The notes under the pieces: model-generated
Told to the model about the DNA's origin: nothing
Database searches by the model: none
The model's input: only the letters and a program-made list of their open reading frames with translations
Shown here: positions 46,720-55,035 of the stretch, piece after piece
Position numbering within the stretch: the first letter of the stretch is position 1
How the letters are laid out: the number at the start of each line of letters is the position of its first letter
Made by a program: the position numbers and the translations under genes
Assembly: GCF_009727955.1 (NCBI RefSeq)
Contig: NZ_WOBR01000004.1
Span: 265,916 to 329,915, forward strand
From: Aliivibrio fischeri
Lineage (GTDB): Bacteria; Pseudomonadota; Gammaproteobacteria; Enterobacterales; Vibrionaceae
Reading direction: 5' to 3'
DNA length: 64,000 bases

Positions 46720-49062
46720 ATGTCTTTATTACCAATTAATGCCTTATACGATGACTTTTCATCTTTAGTTAACCATAAAAATTTAGTGGTTGAATCTGAA
46801 ACCGGTTCTGGAAAATCCACTCACTTACCTCTGTGGGTGGCTGAACATGGGAGAGTATTAGTTGTGGAACCACGTCGTATAGCTTGTACTGCTTTAGCTG
46901 ATTACTTATCGGGTCAAAGAGAACAAGTTATAGGGGATGATATTGGGTATGCTATTAAGCTAGATGCTCAATATACAGATAAAAGTAAAGTGGTATTTGT
47001 AACTCCGGGTATCGCATTAAAATGGTTCATGGAAGATAGATTAGTTGATTTTAGCTTCATTATTATTGATGAGTTTCATGAACGTCGCTGGGATAGTGAT
47101 CTATTACTATCATTATTAAAAATACATCAACAACACCGCCTTATTTTAACATCTGCTACTATGGATAGTACTTCATTAGCTCAATATATTGATGCTGATG
47201 TATTAAAATCAGAAGGCCGTCAGTATCCAGTAACTCATCGTTATATCTCTGCACACTCTCAAGACATGCCTTCAAATAAGGATTTAGATGTACGTATACT
47301 AAATATATTAATGGATTTAAGTACTCAAAATGAGCATGGCGACATATTAATATTCTTGCCAGGAAAAAAAGAAATTCAGCAATGTATTCAAGCTGTACAA
47401 AAAAAATTTCAAGATGTTCTTATTCTTCCTTTGTATGCAGGAGTGAGTGATGATATTCGGCAACAAGTATTGAGTACATCAGAACAGCAACGATTTGTAT
47501 TTTCAACGAACGTGGCTGAAACGTCTCTGACTATTCCCAATATTACGGTTGTTATTGATTCTGGATTAGAGCGAAGAACTCATCAAAGAAATGGTCGAAC
47601 AACGCTATCATTACAAGCGATTTCTAAAGCAAGTGTTTCTCAACGCTCTGGTCGTGCAGGGAGAACACAATCTGGCATTACTATTCATATGTATGGTGAA
47701 TTTGCGCCATTAGAAAAAACAACACCACCAGAATTACAACGAGAAGAGTTAGTCGAACCTATGTTGGCGGCAGCAAGCTGTGGTTCTATTCTGCGTAACT
47801 TACCATTTTTGGAAGTATTACCGACGAAATCTCTGAGTAATGCTGAATTGAAACTTCAAGCGATGAAAGCGCTGAATGAGCAAGGTGAGATAACCGATTA
47901 TGGTCGTCGACTTTTTCCTCTACCTATTGATACGTTATTTTCACATATGCTTTCGGTGATTATTGGTAGAGCGGAGAAAGAAACTATTGTGGATTTAGTT
48001 TCAGCTTTATCGGTATCAAGCAAACTTTATTCAATGTCTAGAAATCAAGATGCCTTAGAAGATTTTAATCGTTGGAATCCTAAAGGTTGTGATCTAGTTA
48101 CATTAGTTTCTATTATTCGTGGTTGCTCTTGTGATGGAGTGGTCGTTGATAAAGAACTGCAGTTTGAAGCTCGCCAGCTATCAAAGCAAATTAGACATGA
48201 ACTCGCTCTACCTGATTTAGAGGTCAGTAGCCGTATTAAACGTGATGAAGTTTTACAACAATTGGTAGAAAAGCTACCTGAACTTGTCTTTGTAAGAAGA
48301 GAAAAAAGAAAAGAAGCATTTGGTAATGGTAAACAAGAAGTCTTGCTAGGACGTCATAGCTGTTTTCCATCATCGTATGAAGCTGCGCTGGTTTTTGATC
48401 AGTTTTCTTTACCAGGAAGAGGCTCTAAGCAGACATTAACTATTGCGACGGCACTGGCACCGATTGATTTATCGCTAGTTTTAAATTCTGGATTAGCTGA
48501 ATGTAGAACAGGCGAGGTCGTAAATCAGGATGATGAATTTAAAATAATACGCGAATACTTTTATGCAAATCGGAAATTGAAAACGGAATTTGTCACCCCT
48601 GAGAATACCGATAATATTGCAGTAATTCTCAACCAAGTCTGTAGCGGTTTACTTATGCCTCAATTAAAAGAGACAAAAGAGAAAGAAATTGCCGCTTGGA
48701 AACTTTATTGTCAGTTAAACAATAAAACAAGCTCACCGATCTCATTTGAAATTTGGTTTAAAGAGCAGTTAGAGAGTCTTGGAGTAACTTCAGTTGACGA
48801 GATGGAATTATTTGATGAAACGGATTTTGTTTTTCATGGTATCCCAGAGTGGGAGCTTCAAGACTTTCTAGATTCTTACCCTCAGAAAGTTGTGCTACCA
48901 GATCTTGTATTGTCAGTTGAATATTTTCCGCTAAGTAAGCGTATTTTACTGCATTATCATAAAGGGCTGCGTAAAGGTGATGTTAAGCGCTGGGAACTAC
49001 CAAGTTGGTCAGGATGGAGATTACAATATAAGAAAGCAAGTCGAACAGTAGATATCAAATAG
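46720..49062 (+). CDS. HrpA/HrpB-like DEAH-box ATP-dependent RNA helicase
   Basis: This 780-aa superfamily 2 helicase has Walker A ETGSGKST (about 26-33), motif II DEFHERR, motif III SATMD, motif V FSTNVAETSLTIPN and motif VI QRSGRAGR. The helicase core is followed by an HrpB-type ratchet/C-terminal region. It is nearest to HrpB, which also uses DEFH in place of DEAH, but it is clearly divergent from and shorter than E. coli HrpB (about 810). It may therefore be a separate HrpB-like paralogue rather than the orthologue. The Shine-Dalgarno is weak. It diverges from maeA. Confidence 0.85.
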   Translation: MSLLPINALYDDFSSLVNHKNLVVESETGSGKSTHLPLWVAEHGRVLVVEPRRIACTALADYLSGQREQVIGDDIGYAIKLDAQYTDKSKVVFVTPGIALKWFMEDRLVDFSFIIIDEFHERRWDSDLLLSLLKIHQQHRLILTSATMDSTSLAQYIDADVLKSEGRQYPVTHRYISAHSQDMPSNKDLDVRILNILMDLSTQNEHGDILIFLPGKKEIQQCIQAVQKKFQDVLILPLYAGVSDDIRQQVLSTSEQQRFVFSTNVAETSLTIPNITVVIDSGLERRTHQRNGRTTLSLQAISKASVSQRSGRAGRTQSGITIHMYGEFAPLEKTTPPELQREELVEPMLAAASCGSILRNLPFLEVLPTKSLSNAELKLQAMKALNEQGEITDYGRRLFPLPIDTLFSHMLSVIIGRAEKETIVDLVSALSVSSKLYSMSRNQDALEDFNRWNPKGCDLVTLVSIIRGCSCDGVVVDKELQFEARQLSKQIRHELALPDLEVSSRIKRDEVLQQLVEKLPELVFVRREKRKEAFGNGKQEVLLGRHSCFPSSYEAALVFDQFSLPGRGSKQTLTIATALAPIDLSLVLNSGLAECRTGEVVNQDDEFKIIREYFYANRKLKTEFVTPENTDNIAVILNQVCSGLLMPQLKETKEKEIAAWKLYCQLNNKTSSPISFEIWFKEQLESLGVTSVDEMELFDETDFVFHGIPEWELQDFLDSYPQKVVLPDLVLSVEYFPLSKRILLHYHKGLRKGDVKRWELPSWSGWRLQYKKASRTVDIK

Positions 49063-49157
49063 CATTAACATTATGAATGTATAGATAAAACTCTTTATTA
49101 TTAGGTATGGTTTTTGCATTAAGATTAAGAAGGCAAGTTAATGACAAAAGGTCGACT

Positions 49158-49931
49158 ATGAAAAAATGGATGCTATTAATTGCATTGGTAATACCCTCTT
49201 TATCGTTCGCAAAAGAGTTAAATCGTATACACGCCTATGAAGATAGCTATATTTTAGGTTCTTATATTAGTGATTTGAATAAACAAACTTACATTGATGG
49301 TGGTTTTGAAGATGCTGATGGTCTTCACGATGTCGAAGTAAAGTTTAAATTTTCATTTGCAGTACCTTTGTTTCCTGTTAGTCAAAGTTCCTCGATCATG
49401 TTTGCTTATACACAAAAGTCATTATGGCAGTTGGGTAATAGCGATATTTCATCCCCTTTTAGAGAGACTAACTATAAGCCACAATTTTTCTTGATGCATC
49501 AATCTAATATGCTGATTTTTAATAACGCTGAAATTGGTTATATGCATGAATCTAATGGTCAGACGGCGAGTTTATCTCGTAGTTGGGATCGCATTTATGG
49601 CGCATTAGAGCGAATTGATGGTCCTGTACAGTATGGCGTCAGAACTTGGTATGTTATTGCTGATGAAGAGAATAACGAAGATATTACAGATTATTTAGGT
49701 CATTATGATGTTTGGGCGTCTGTTGGCAATGATATTGGAACACTTAGTACCCGTTTCCATTATAATTTCGAAACGGATAAAGGCGGTGCAGAGCTTGGCT
49801 ATACATTAAACGTCAATAAATTTGTTGGTTTATACGTTCAGGCATGGAAAGGTTATGGGGAAACCTTAATTGATTATAATCATGATCAAACTCGAATTGG
49901 TCTTGGTATTAAATTAATGCCGCCAAATTAA
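49158..49931 (+). CDS. pldA: Outer-membrane phospholipase A (OMPLA)
   Basis: This 257-aa protein has a signal peptide (about 1-18, LSFA) and a 12-strand barrel characteristic of PldA. It hydrolyses phospholipids that reach the outer leaflet of the outer membrane. The catalytic segment YMHESNGQ contains His130 and Ser132, equal to E. coli H142 and S144. The third triad residue, Asn156 in E. coli (SRSWNR), is Asp144 here (SRSWDR). The ATG at 49158 has AAAGG 6 bp upstream and gives a normal signal peptide; a longer frame from 49107 does not. A terminator follows. Confidence 0.92.
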   Translation: MKKWMLLIALVIPSLSFAKELNRIHAYEDSYILGSYISDLNKQTYIDGGFEDADGLHDVEVKFKFSFAVPLFPVSQSSSIMFAYTQKSLWQLGNSDISSPFRETNYKPQFFLMHQSNMLIFNNAEIGYMHESNGQTASLSRSWDRIYGALERIDGPVQYGVRTWYVIADEENNEDITDYLGHYDVWASVGNDIGTLSTRFHYNFETDKGGAELGYTLNVNKFVGLYVQAWKGYGETLIDYNHDQTRIGLGIKLMPPN

Positions 49932-49959
49932 TGCCAATGCTATTTATTGCGAAATAATT

Positions 49960-49991
49960 TAAAGCTTCTGTGATCAAGAAGCTTTTTTTAT
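49960..49991 (+). terminator. Terminator of pldA
   Basis: AAAGCTTCT (49962-49970) pairs with AGAAGCTTT (49978-49986) with a 7-nt loop, and a T-tract follows. Confidence 0.85.
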
Positions 49992-50081
49992 GTTTGGAGA
50001 AAGGCCATCTATGATGGCGATCATTGCGAAAAATGATGATTTCAATTACGATCTGGCCGATTTTTTATTTGGATACTCAGT

Positions 50082-50729
50082 ATGATTATAACGATGTTGT
50101 TAAGTTTTGTTCTTATTGGGGCAGTATTATGGTGGTTTTATAGCCGTGGAAATGCCGCTTCATTAAATCCTGTATGGATGATATTTGTTGTTGTAGTCAG
50201 TGTGATTGTTGTATTTTCTTCAGGATTAAGACCAGAAAAATACGCAGTACAGAATGAATTAATTACAGAGCCATTAGGCCCTCTTTCTTATGAAGATAAG
50301 ATGCGCTATTTAGAAGATCAACTGAAACAGAGCCCAAACGATGCAGAGTTGTGGTTTGAAATAGGGCAGGGTTATCTACTTAATGGTGAATTAAACAATG
50401 CGAATATCTGTTTTGGATATGCAATTCGTTTAACAGAAGAGCCAACAGCAAATCAATATGCAGCAAAAGCGACGACACAGTATTATTTACATTCTCAAAT
50501 TATGAGTGATGAAGTTGAAGAGTTACTTAAGAAAGCGTTAACTCTGGATGAATATAACCAAGCTGCTCTAACATTAATTGCGTCAGATCATTTTGTTACT
50601 TTCCGTTATCAGAAAGCCATTAATGCGTGGCAGAAAATTTTAGATTCGGAGCGAGTTGAGGTTGATCGAGTTACAATTATTAACTCAATTAATGAAGCTA
50701 AGCAGTTGATGCACGCACGCCGTAATTAA
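50082..50729 (+). CDS. nrfG: NrfG/CcmI-type TPR protein for cytochrome c552 maturation
   Basis: This 215-aa protein has two N-terminal membrane helices (about 3-19 and 30-48) and a TPR domain: SPNDAELWFEIGQGYLLNGE, then LDEYNQAALTLIASDHFVT. NrfG (CcmI-like) holds the apocytochrome tail so that the NrfE-NrfF lyase can attach the special heme at the CWSCK motif of NrfA. Its partner genes nrfE and nrfF are 5 kb away at 55036-57895, with nrfA on the opposite strand in between. That context makes nrfG more likely than a general ccmI. It converges on nrfA across a shared terminator. Confidence 0.85.
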   Translation: MIITMLLSFVLIGAVLWWFYSRGNAASLNPVWMIFVVVVSVIVVFSSGLRPEKYAVQNELITEPLGPLSYEDKMRYLEDQLKQSPNDAELWFEIGQGYLLNGELNNANICFGYAIRLTEEPTANQYAAKATTQYYLHSQIMSDEVEELLKKALTLDEYNQAALTLIASDHFVTFRYQKAINAWQKILDSERVEVDRVTIINSINEAKQLMHARRN

Positions 50730-50759
50730 ACGGTATCAGTTGTACAAATAAATAAGAAA

Positions 50760-50794
50760 TATAAAAAGCCGACTTAAATGTCGGCTTTTTGTTT
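50760..50794. terminator. Bidirectional terminator between nrfG and nrfA
   Basis: AAAAAGCCGAC (50763-50773) pairs with GTCGGCTTTTT (50780-50790) around a 6-nt loop, with A- and T-runs on the two sides. Confidence 0.9.
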
Positions 50795-50819
50795 AAGTTT
50801 ATATTAATAAGTATTGATC

Positions 50820-52256
50820 TTACATTGGATCGTAATCTCGTGCTTCACGTTCTTTTGCTTGTTCTTCCCACTCCGGAACAACGGTTTCTAAGAAGTGTTT
50901 CTTCTCAGCTTTCATTGCTTCCATATCCATTCCTAATGCTTTTTGTGCTGCAGCTTTCGTTGAAATATCAGGAATAGCTACTGGCTCTGTAATGCCTTTT
51001 TTCGCAAGTAAGCGCACAAGTTTAGTTCGAGCGTCTGCTGCTTTATCGACAGCGGTACCTAACACTTCTAGAGCCACTTCTGGCGCGTGCATATGAACAC
51101 CATGTGAAGCAATCGCATAGTCCCATCGCCATTGTGCATGACGAATATCTTGTAGGATTGGCGCCATTTCTTTTTCCGTTGCACCTGCATCCCACGCAGC
51201 ACCTGCCTCAAAATGAGCAGCAACGATTTGACGCTCTGCTGTGAGTTTCATTTTTAAAACTTGAGCTTTACGTGTTGCAACAACACTTTGAAGCATTTCT
51301 TTAGATTGTGTGTGACAGTTTGCACAGGTATCTTCGAAACGATCAAATGGATTACCCACTTTATGGTCAGTGTACACAGTGCCATCTTCTTTTGTTACTT
51401 TAGGCATATGACAATCAACACACGTCACTTTGTTTTTGCCATGAATGCCATCACGCCAAGTTTCATAACCAGGGTGCTGCGCTTTTAACATTGGCGCTTT
51501 AGATACTTTGTGAGTCCAGTCTTTAAAGCCGATCTCATCATAATATTCTTCCATTTCGTCAACGGTAGTGCCTTTATCCCAAGGGAATTTCACGGCTTTA
51601 GTTTTACCTGTAAAGTAATATTCTACGTGACATTGACCACATACCGCTGCTTGCTGGTCTAGGCGAGATTGGTCACCAAAAGGTTTGCCAATGGCATCCA
51701 TTGCACGTTCAACGTGAGGTTTAGTTAAGGCGAGTGCAGGACCACCATTTTTAAACTCATCGCTACGAGTATCATGGCAATCTGCACAGCCGATAGGGTT
51801 TTGGATTTCACTGCCTAAGCGAGCCCATTTTCCTGAGAAATAACCATCTTCGCCTTGTTCTTCGATAACTCGACCAACATCTGGGCTTTTACAGCTCCAA
51901 CATGCCATTGGCATTGGGCCAGAATTTTCATCGGTTGGGCCACCAGTACGAAGAGTTTGTCTTACATCATCGACAGCATAAAAGTGTCCACGAGCTTTGT
52001 TGTAGTCTTTTGCAAAACCGTAGCCAGCCCATAAGATCACCATATTTGGATCTTCAGCTAATGCATCTTCGATTTGCACACTATCAGAGGTAGATCGCCA
52101 TGAATCATATTGATCGGCATGATCTTTTGCGTAGGCTTCATTACGAGGGTCAACTCGTTCATTATTTTCAGAGGCAGCGAAGCTGTGGCTACTTAATAAT
52201 AAAGTAGTCACCATTGCTATTGCAGCGGCTGAACGACGGGTCCATTGCTTTTTCAC
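50820..52256 (-). CDS. nrfA: Periplasmic ammonia-forming cytochrome c nitrite reductase
   Basis: This 478-aa pentaheme enzyme reduces nitrite to ammonia with six electrons. The signal peptide ends near SHSFA (residue 27). The active-site heme is held by the special motif CWSCK, and four CxxCH motifs follow in order: CADCH, CGQCH, CVDCH and CANCH. The length equals E. coli NrfA (478). An FNR box lies 126-139 bp upstream of the start codon, at a spacing that allows a class II FNR promoter with TAATAA as -10. It diverges from nrfB, its electron donor. Confidence 0.97.
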   Translation of the reverse strand: MKKQWTRRSAAAIAMVTTLLLSSHSFAASENNERVDPRNEAYAKDHADQYDSWRSTSDSVQIEDALAEDPNMVILWAGYGFAKDYNKARGHFYAVDDVRQTLRTGGPTDENSGPMPMACWSCKSPDVGRVIEEQGEDGYFSGKWARLGSEIQNPIGCADCHDTRSDEFKNGGPALALTKPHVERAMDAIGKPFGDQSRLDQQAAVCGQCHVEYYFTGKTKAVKFPWDKGTTVDEMEEYYDEIGFKDWTHKVSKAPMLKAQHPGYETWRDGIHGKNKVTCVDCHMPKVTKEDGTVYTDHKVGNPFDRFEDTCANCHTQSKEMLQSVVATRKAQVLKMKLTAERQIVAAHFEAGAAWDAGATEKEMAPILQDIRHAQWRWDYAIASHGVHMHAPEVALEVLGTAVDKAADARTKLVRLLAKKGITEPVAIPDISTKAAAQKALGMDMEAMKAEKKHFLETVVPEWEEQAKEREARDYDPM

Positions 52257-52381
52257 TATTGTATCTCCAATATTCTTTTAATTAATTAGCCAAGCGTTGT
52301 GAAAGCGACCATCAATCAGAATTGGAAACAGGTTAATTGTATACTAATTAGAGGTTATTAATTTTTACATCAATATAGGAG

Positions 52382-52395
52382 TTGATTTACATCAA
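52382..52395. promoter_or_regulatory. FNR box in the nrf control region
   Basis: TTGATTTACATCAA is a perfect TTGAT-N4-ATCAA site. It fits anaerobic activation of nrfA and possibly of nrfB-nrfF. On the nrfA side a TAATAA stretch lies at the -10 distance of a class II (-41.5) FNR promoter. Confidence 0.85.
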
Positions 52396-52403
52396 GTTAC
52401 ATA

Positions 52404-52419
52404 AGTGATCAATGTCACT
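52404..52419. promoter_or_regulatory. CRP-like box in the nrf control region
   Basis: AGTGATCAATGTCACT has perfect GTGA-N6-TCAC half-sites. Its centre is 23 bp from the FNR box centre. It may give catabolite control of the nrf genes. Confidence 0.55.
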
Positions 52420-52724
52420 ATTAAAGCTGTATACCTCTTTAGTGTTATTTGTGGGTGGTGTTATTAATAATGATTCTTATTTTGTTTAAATAACAGAGAG
52501 ATATACCAACTTGGCCTATATCACAAAAGTAGTAGATAATTGTAACAATAGGCTCATAAGTTGTATTATTTAGACACATTTGGTTATAAAATGTCTTTGT
52601 TAAGCGTTGTGGCTAACTATCCAATGAGAATTGATACCAAAGAAGAGCACGAGCTCTTTAACAACAATTACTCATCCAACTATTTATGAATTTGATAAAT
52701 AGAATGGAAAGGGAAGGATATAAA

Positions 52725-53318
52725 ATGGGCAAAGTCAAATTAGCCATAGCCACAATGTTGAAGCTTACCTTCGCATTTTGCCTCTATGGTTTGTCTCTGA
52801 ATGTTGCTGCAGATGAATCGCCCCAAGTAGAGGCCAACTCATCCAATCGACATGAAGTGACATTAACTCGAGATCGCGATTATGCGTGTACACAATGTCA
52901 TAAAGACGAAAAAGAGACACTGAAAGGATCACACGGGGAAGATTCATTTGCGATTCTTAAACGTGATGTGAATTGTGTAGAGTGTCATAAATCAATTGGG
53001 CCTGATCATCGAGAAGGCGCTCCGCAAGTCATTAAATACTCGGCAGCACAATCAAAAGTCGGCACGGAAAAAGTGACCCTCTCGTTTGATGAAATTTTAC
53101 AAGCTAATAGCCAATGTACTGATTGTCATACGCCAGATAGATTACGTGAAGATAGTTGGACACACGACGTTCACGCTAAAAACTTAACCTGCTCATCTTG
53201 TCATATCGTTCATGGAGAGAAAGAAGCCGTGCTTTCTTTTGACCATTCAGCGAAGATCAAAATGTGTGTTGACTGCCATGCTGATTTTAATCAGAAAGAA
53301 AATAAGCTAGGAGAATAG
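52725..53318 (+). CDS. nrfB: Pentaheme cytochrome NrfB
   Basis: This 197-aa periplasmic cytochrome c carries electrons from NrfC/NrfD to NrfA. It has a signal peptide (ending near NVAADE) and five CxxCH motifs: CTQCH, CVECH, CTDCH, CSSCH and CVDCH. The ATG at 52725 is used because GGAAGGA lies 7 bp upstream; in-frame ATGs at 52686 and 52704 would lengthen the signal peptide without a good ribosome site. nrfC begins 1 bp after its stop codon. Confidence 0.93.
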   Translation: MGKVKLAIATMLKLTFAFCLYGLSLNVAADESPQVEANSSNRHEVTLTRDRDYACTQCHKDEKETLKGSHGEDSFAILKRDVNCVECHKSIGPDHREGAPQVIKYSAAQSKVGTEKVTLSFDEILQANSQCTDCHTPDRLREDSWTHDVHAKNLTCSSCHIVHGEKEAVLSFDHSAKIKMCVDCHADFNQKENKLGE

Positions 53319-53319
53319 T

Positions 53320-54006
53320 ATGAGTTGTTCTAGACGAAATTTTTTAGCTGGTTCAGGTGCGGTTATTTTCACAACAGGTGTCGCGACAACATCATTAATA
53401 AACAGTAAAAAAACCTTAGCCTATTCTATGGAAGATGGTTCAAAGCGTTATGGTATGGTTCATGATGAAAACGCGTGTATCGGCTGCACAGCATGTACGG
53501 AAGCATGTAGAGAAGTAAACAGTGTTCCTGAAGGAGTAACGCGTTTAGAAATTATCCGTAGTGAGCCTAGAGGTGAGTTTCCTGATGTTGAATACCGTTT
53601 TACTCGTAAATCATGTCAACATTGTGAAAATGCCCCTTGTGTGATGGTTTGCCCTACAGGAGCAGCATATAAAGATGAAACAACAGGGATTGTTGATGTT
53701 CATAACGAAAAATGTGTTGGTTGTGGTTACTGTTTGGCAGCTTGTCCATATCAAGTTCGTTTCTTTAATCCTGTGACTAAATCGGCAGATAAGTGTGATT
53801 TTTGTCGTGAAACAAATTTAGCTGAAGGTAAGCAACCAGCTTGTGTTGAATCTTGTCCGACGAAAGCACTGACTTTTGGTGACCTCAATGACAAAAATAG
53901 CGAGATAAATGCCGTATTAAATACGAATCCGGTATACCGTGACAAAGTGGATCTAGGTACCAAACCTAAATTGTATAAGATCCCATATTTAAAAGGGGAG
54001 ATTTAA
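53320..54006 (+). CDS. nrfC: Ferredoxin-type protein NrfC
   Basis: This 228-aa protein has a twin-arginine signal (SRRNFLAGSG) and four [4Fe-4S] cysteine clusters: CIGCTACTEAC, CQHCENAPCVMVC, CVGCGYCLAAC, and CDFC with CVESC. It passes electrons from the quinol-oxidising NrfD to NrfB in the periplasm. AGGAG precedes the ATG. It sits between nrfB and nrfD with 1-bp gaps, so the three are translated as a unit. Confidence 0.95.
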   Translation: MSCSRRNFLAGSGAVIFTTGVATTSLINSKKTLAYSMEDGSKRYGMVHDENACIGCTACTEACREVNSVPEGVTRLEIIRSEPRGEFPDVEYRFTRKSCQHCENAPCVMVCPTGAAYKDETTGIVDVHNEKCVGCGYCLAACPYQVRFFNPVTKSADKCDFCRETNLAEGKQPACVESCPTKALTFGDLNDKNSEINAVLNTNPVYRDKVDLGTKPKLYKIPYLKGEI

Positions 54007-54007
54007 G

Positions 54008-54964
54008 ATGAGTGCATGGGAAGCAGCGTTTAATTTCGACTCTTTAGTATGGGATTGGATCATTGCGATCTATCTTTTCTTAGCTGGTATGTCTGCTGGT
54101 GCGGTTATGATATCTATTTACTTAAAACGTAAAGTGATTGAAGGTAACCCTGCAGATAACGGCATTATTAAAGCAACCGCAATTTTAGCGCCATTTGGCA
54201 TTATTGCGGGCTTAACTATTTTGATTTTCCACTTAACTAAACCGCTCTCTTTTTGGAAAATTATGATTTTCTTTAACCCAACATCCGTGATGTCCATGGG
54301 GGTTATTCTATTCCAAGTGTATATGGCTGTGCTATTTGCTTGGCTTGGCGTGATGTTTAGAAAGGATATCATGAGCTTTCTAAAAGGAAAGTTTGGTTTT
54401 ATTGATACTATTTTGCTTAAGATTGAACAGTTTGAAAATGCATTAGAAATCTTTTTAGCAGTGCTGGCTATTATGCTTGCGGCTTATACTGGTTTCTTAT
54501 TATCCGCATTACAAACCTACCCAATGTTAAATAACCCGGTATTGCCAATTTTATTCTTGTTCTCAAGTTTATCGTCTGGTGCGGCGGCGTGTTTACTGTT
54601 TGGTATTTTAGGCTTTAAAGAACCAAGTCATAGCGATTCGGTAAAATGGATCCATAACTTTGAACGACCTGTTGTATTGTTTGAGTTATTCGTACTTGTT
54701 ACCTTTTTTACAGGTTTAATCTTTAGTGGAGGGCAGGGCGAAGTTGCTACATGGGCTGCTATCGGTGGTGGTTTCTGGGGAACATGGTTCTGGGTTGGTG
54801 TTATTGGTTTAGGAATGATTGCCCCTTTAACTTTGAATGCGTTTGCTCCAAAGGAATTGGCTCACGGTAAAGGGTTCATTTTTGTTGTGACATCACTAAG
54901 TTTAATTGGTGTATTAATGCTTCGTACGTTTGTGTTGTATGCAGGACAAATGACCGTCGTATAA
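54008..54964 (+). CDS. nrfD: NrfD, quinol-oxidising membrane subunit
   Basis: This 318-aa inner-membrane protein has about eight hydrophobic helices and is a member of the NrfD/PsrC family, which oxidises menaquinol and feeds NrfC. Typical blocks are LFLAGMSAGAVMISIYL and the central helices AAYTGFLLSALQTYP. GGGGAG lies just upstream of the ATG. A strong intercistronic hairpin separates it from nrfE. Confidence 0.93.
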   Translation: MSAWEAAFNFDSLVWDWIIAIYLFLAGMSAGAVMISIYLKRKVIEGNPADNGIIKATAILAPFGIIAGLTILIFHLTKPLSFWKIMIFFNPTSVMSMGVILFQVYMAVLFAWLGVMFRKDIMSFLKGKFGFIDTILLKIEQFENALEIFLAVLAIMLAAYTGFLLSALQTYPMLNNPVLPILFLFSSLSSGAAACLLFGILGFKEPSHSDSVKWIHNFERPVVLFELFVLVTFFTGLIFSGGQGEVATWAAIGGGFWGTWFWVGVIGLGMIAPLTLNAFAPKELAHGKGFIFVVTSLSLIGVLMLRTFVLYAGQMTVV

Positions 54965-54973
54965 TGTGGTAAT

Positions 54974-55013
54974 GCCATGCTTATATTTATTATGAGTATA
55001 AGCATGGCTTTTA
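54974..55013 (+). terminator. Intercistronic hairpin between nrfD and nrfE
   Basis: A 12-bp perfect stem, GCCATGCTTATA (54974-54985) with TATAAGCATGGC (54997-55008), is followed by a short TTTTA. It may act as a partial terminator or RNA stabiliser, giving less maturation protein than structural protein. Confidence 0.55.
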
Positions 55014-55035
55014 TGTGAAAAATGTATGGAGCAAT

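Larger units (their letters stand above)
52257..52724. other. nrfA-nrfB divergent control region
   Basis: These 468 bp hold the two divergent promoters, the FNR and CRP-like boxes listed separately, and a heptamer TACCTCT (52432-52438) that fits the NarL/NarP consensus TACYYMT. No second heptamer of a 7-2-7 pair is clear. I see no small gene or RNA. Confidence 0.55.
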
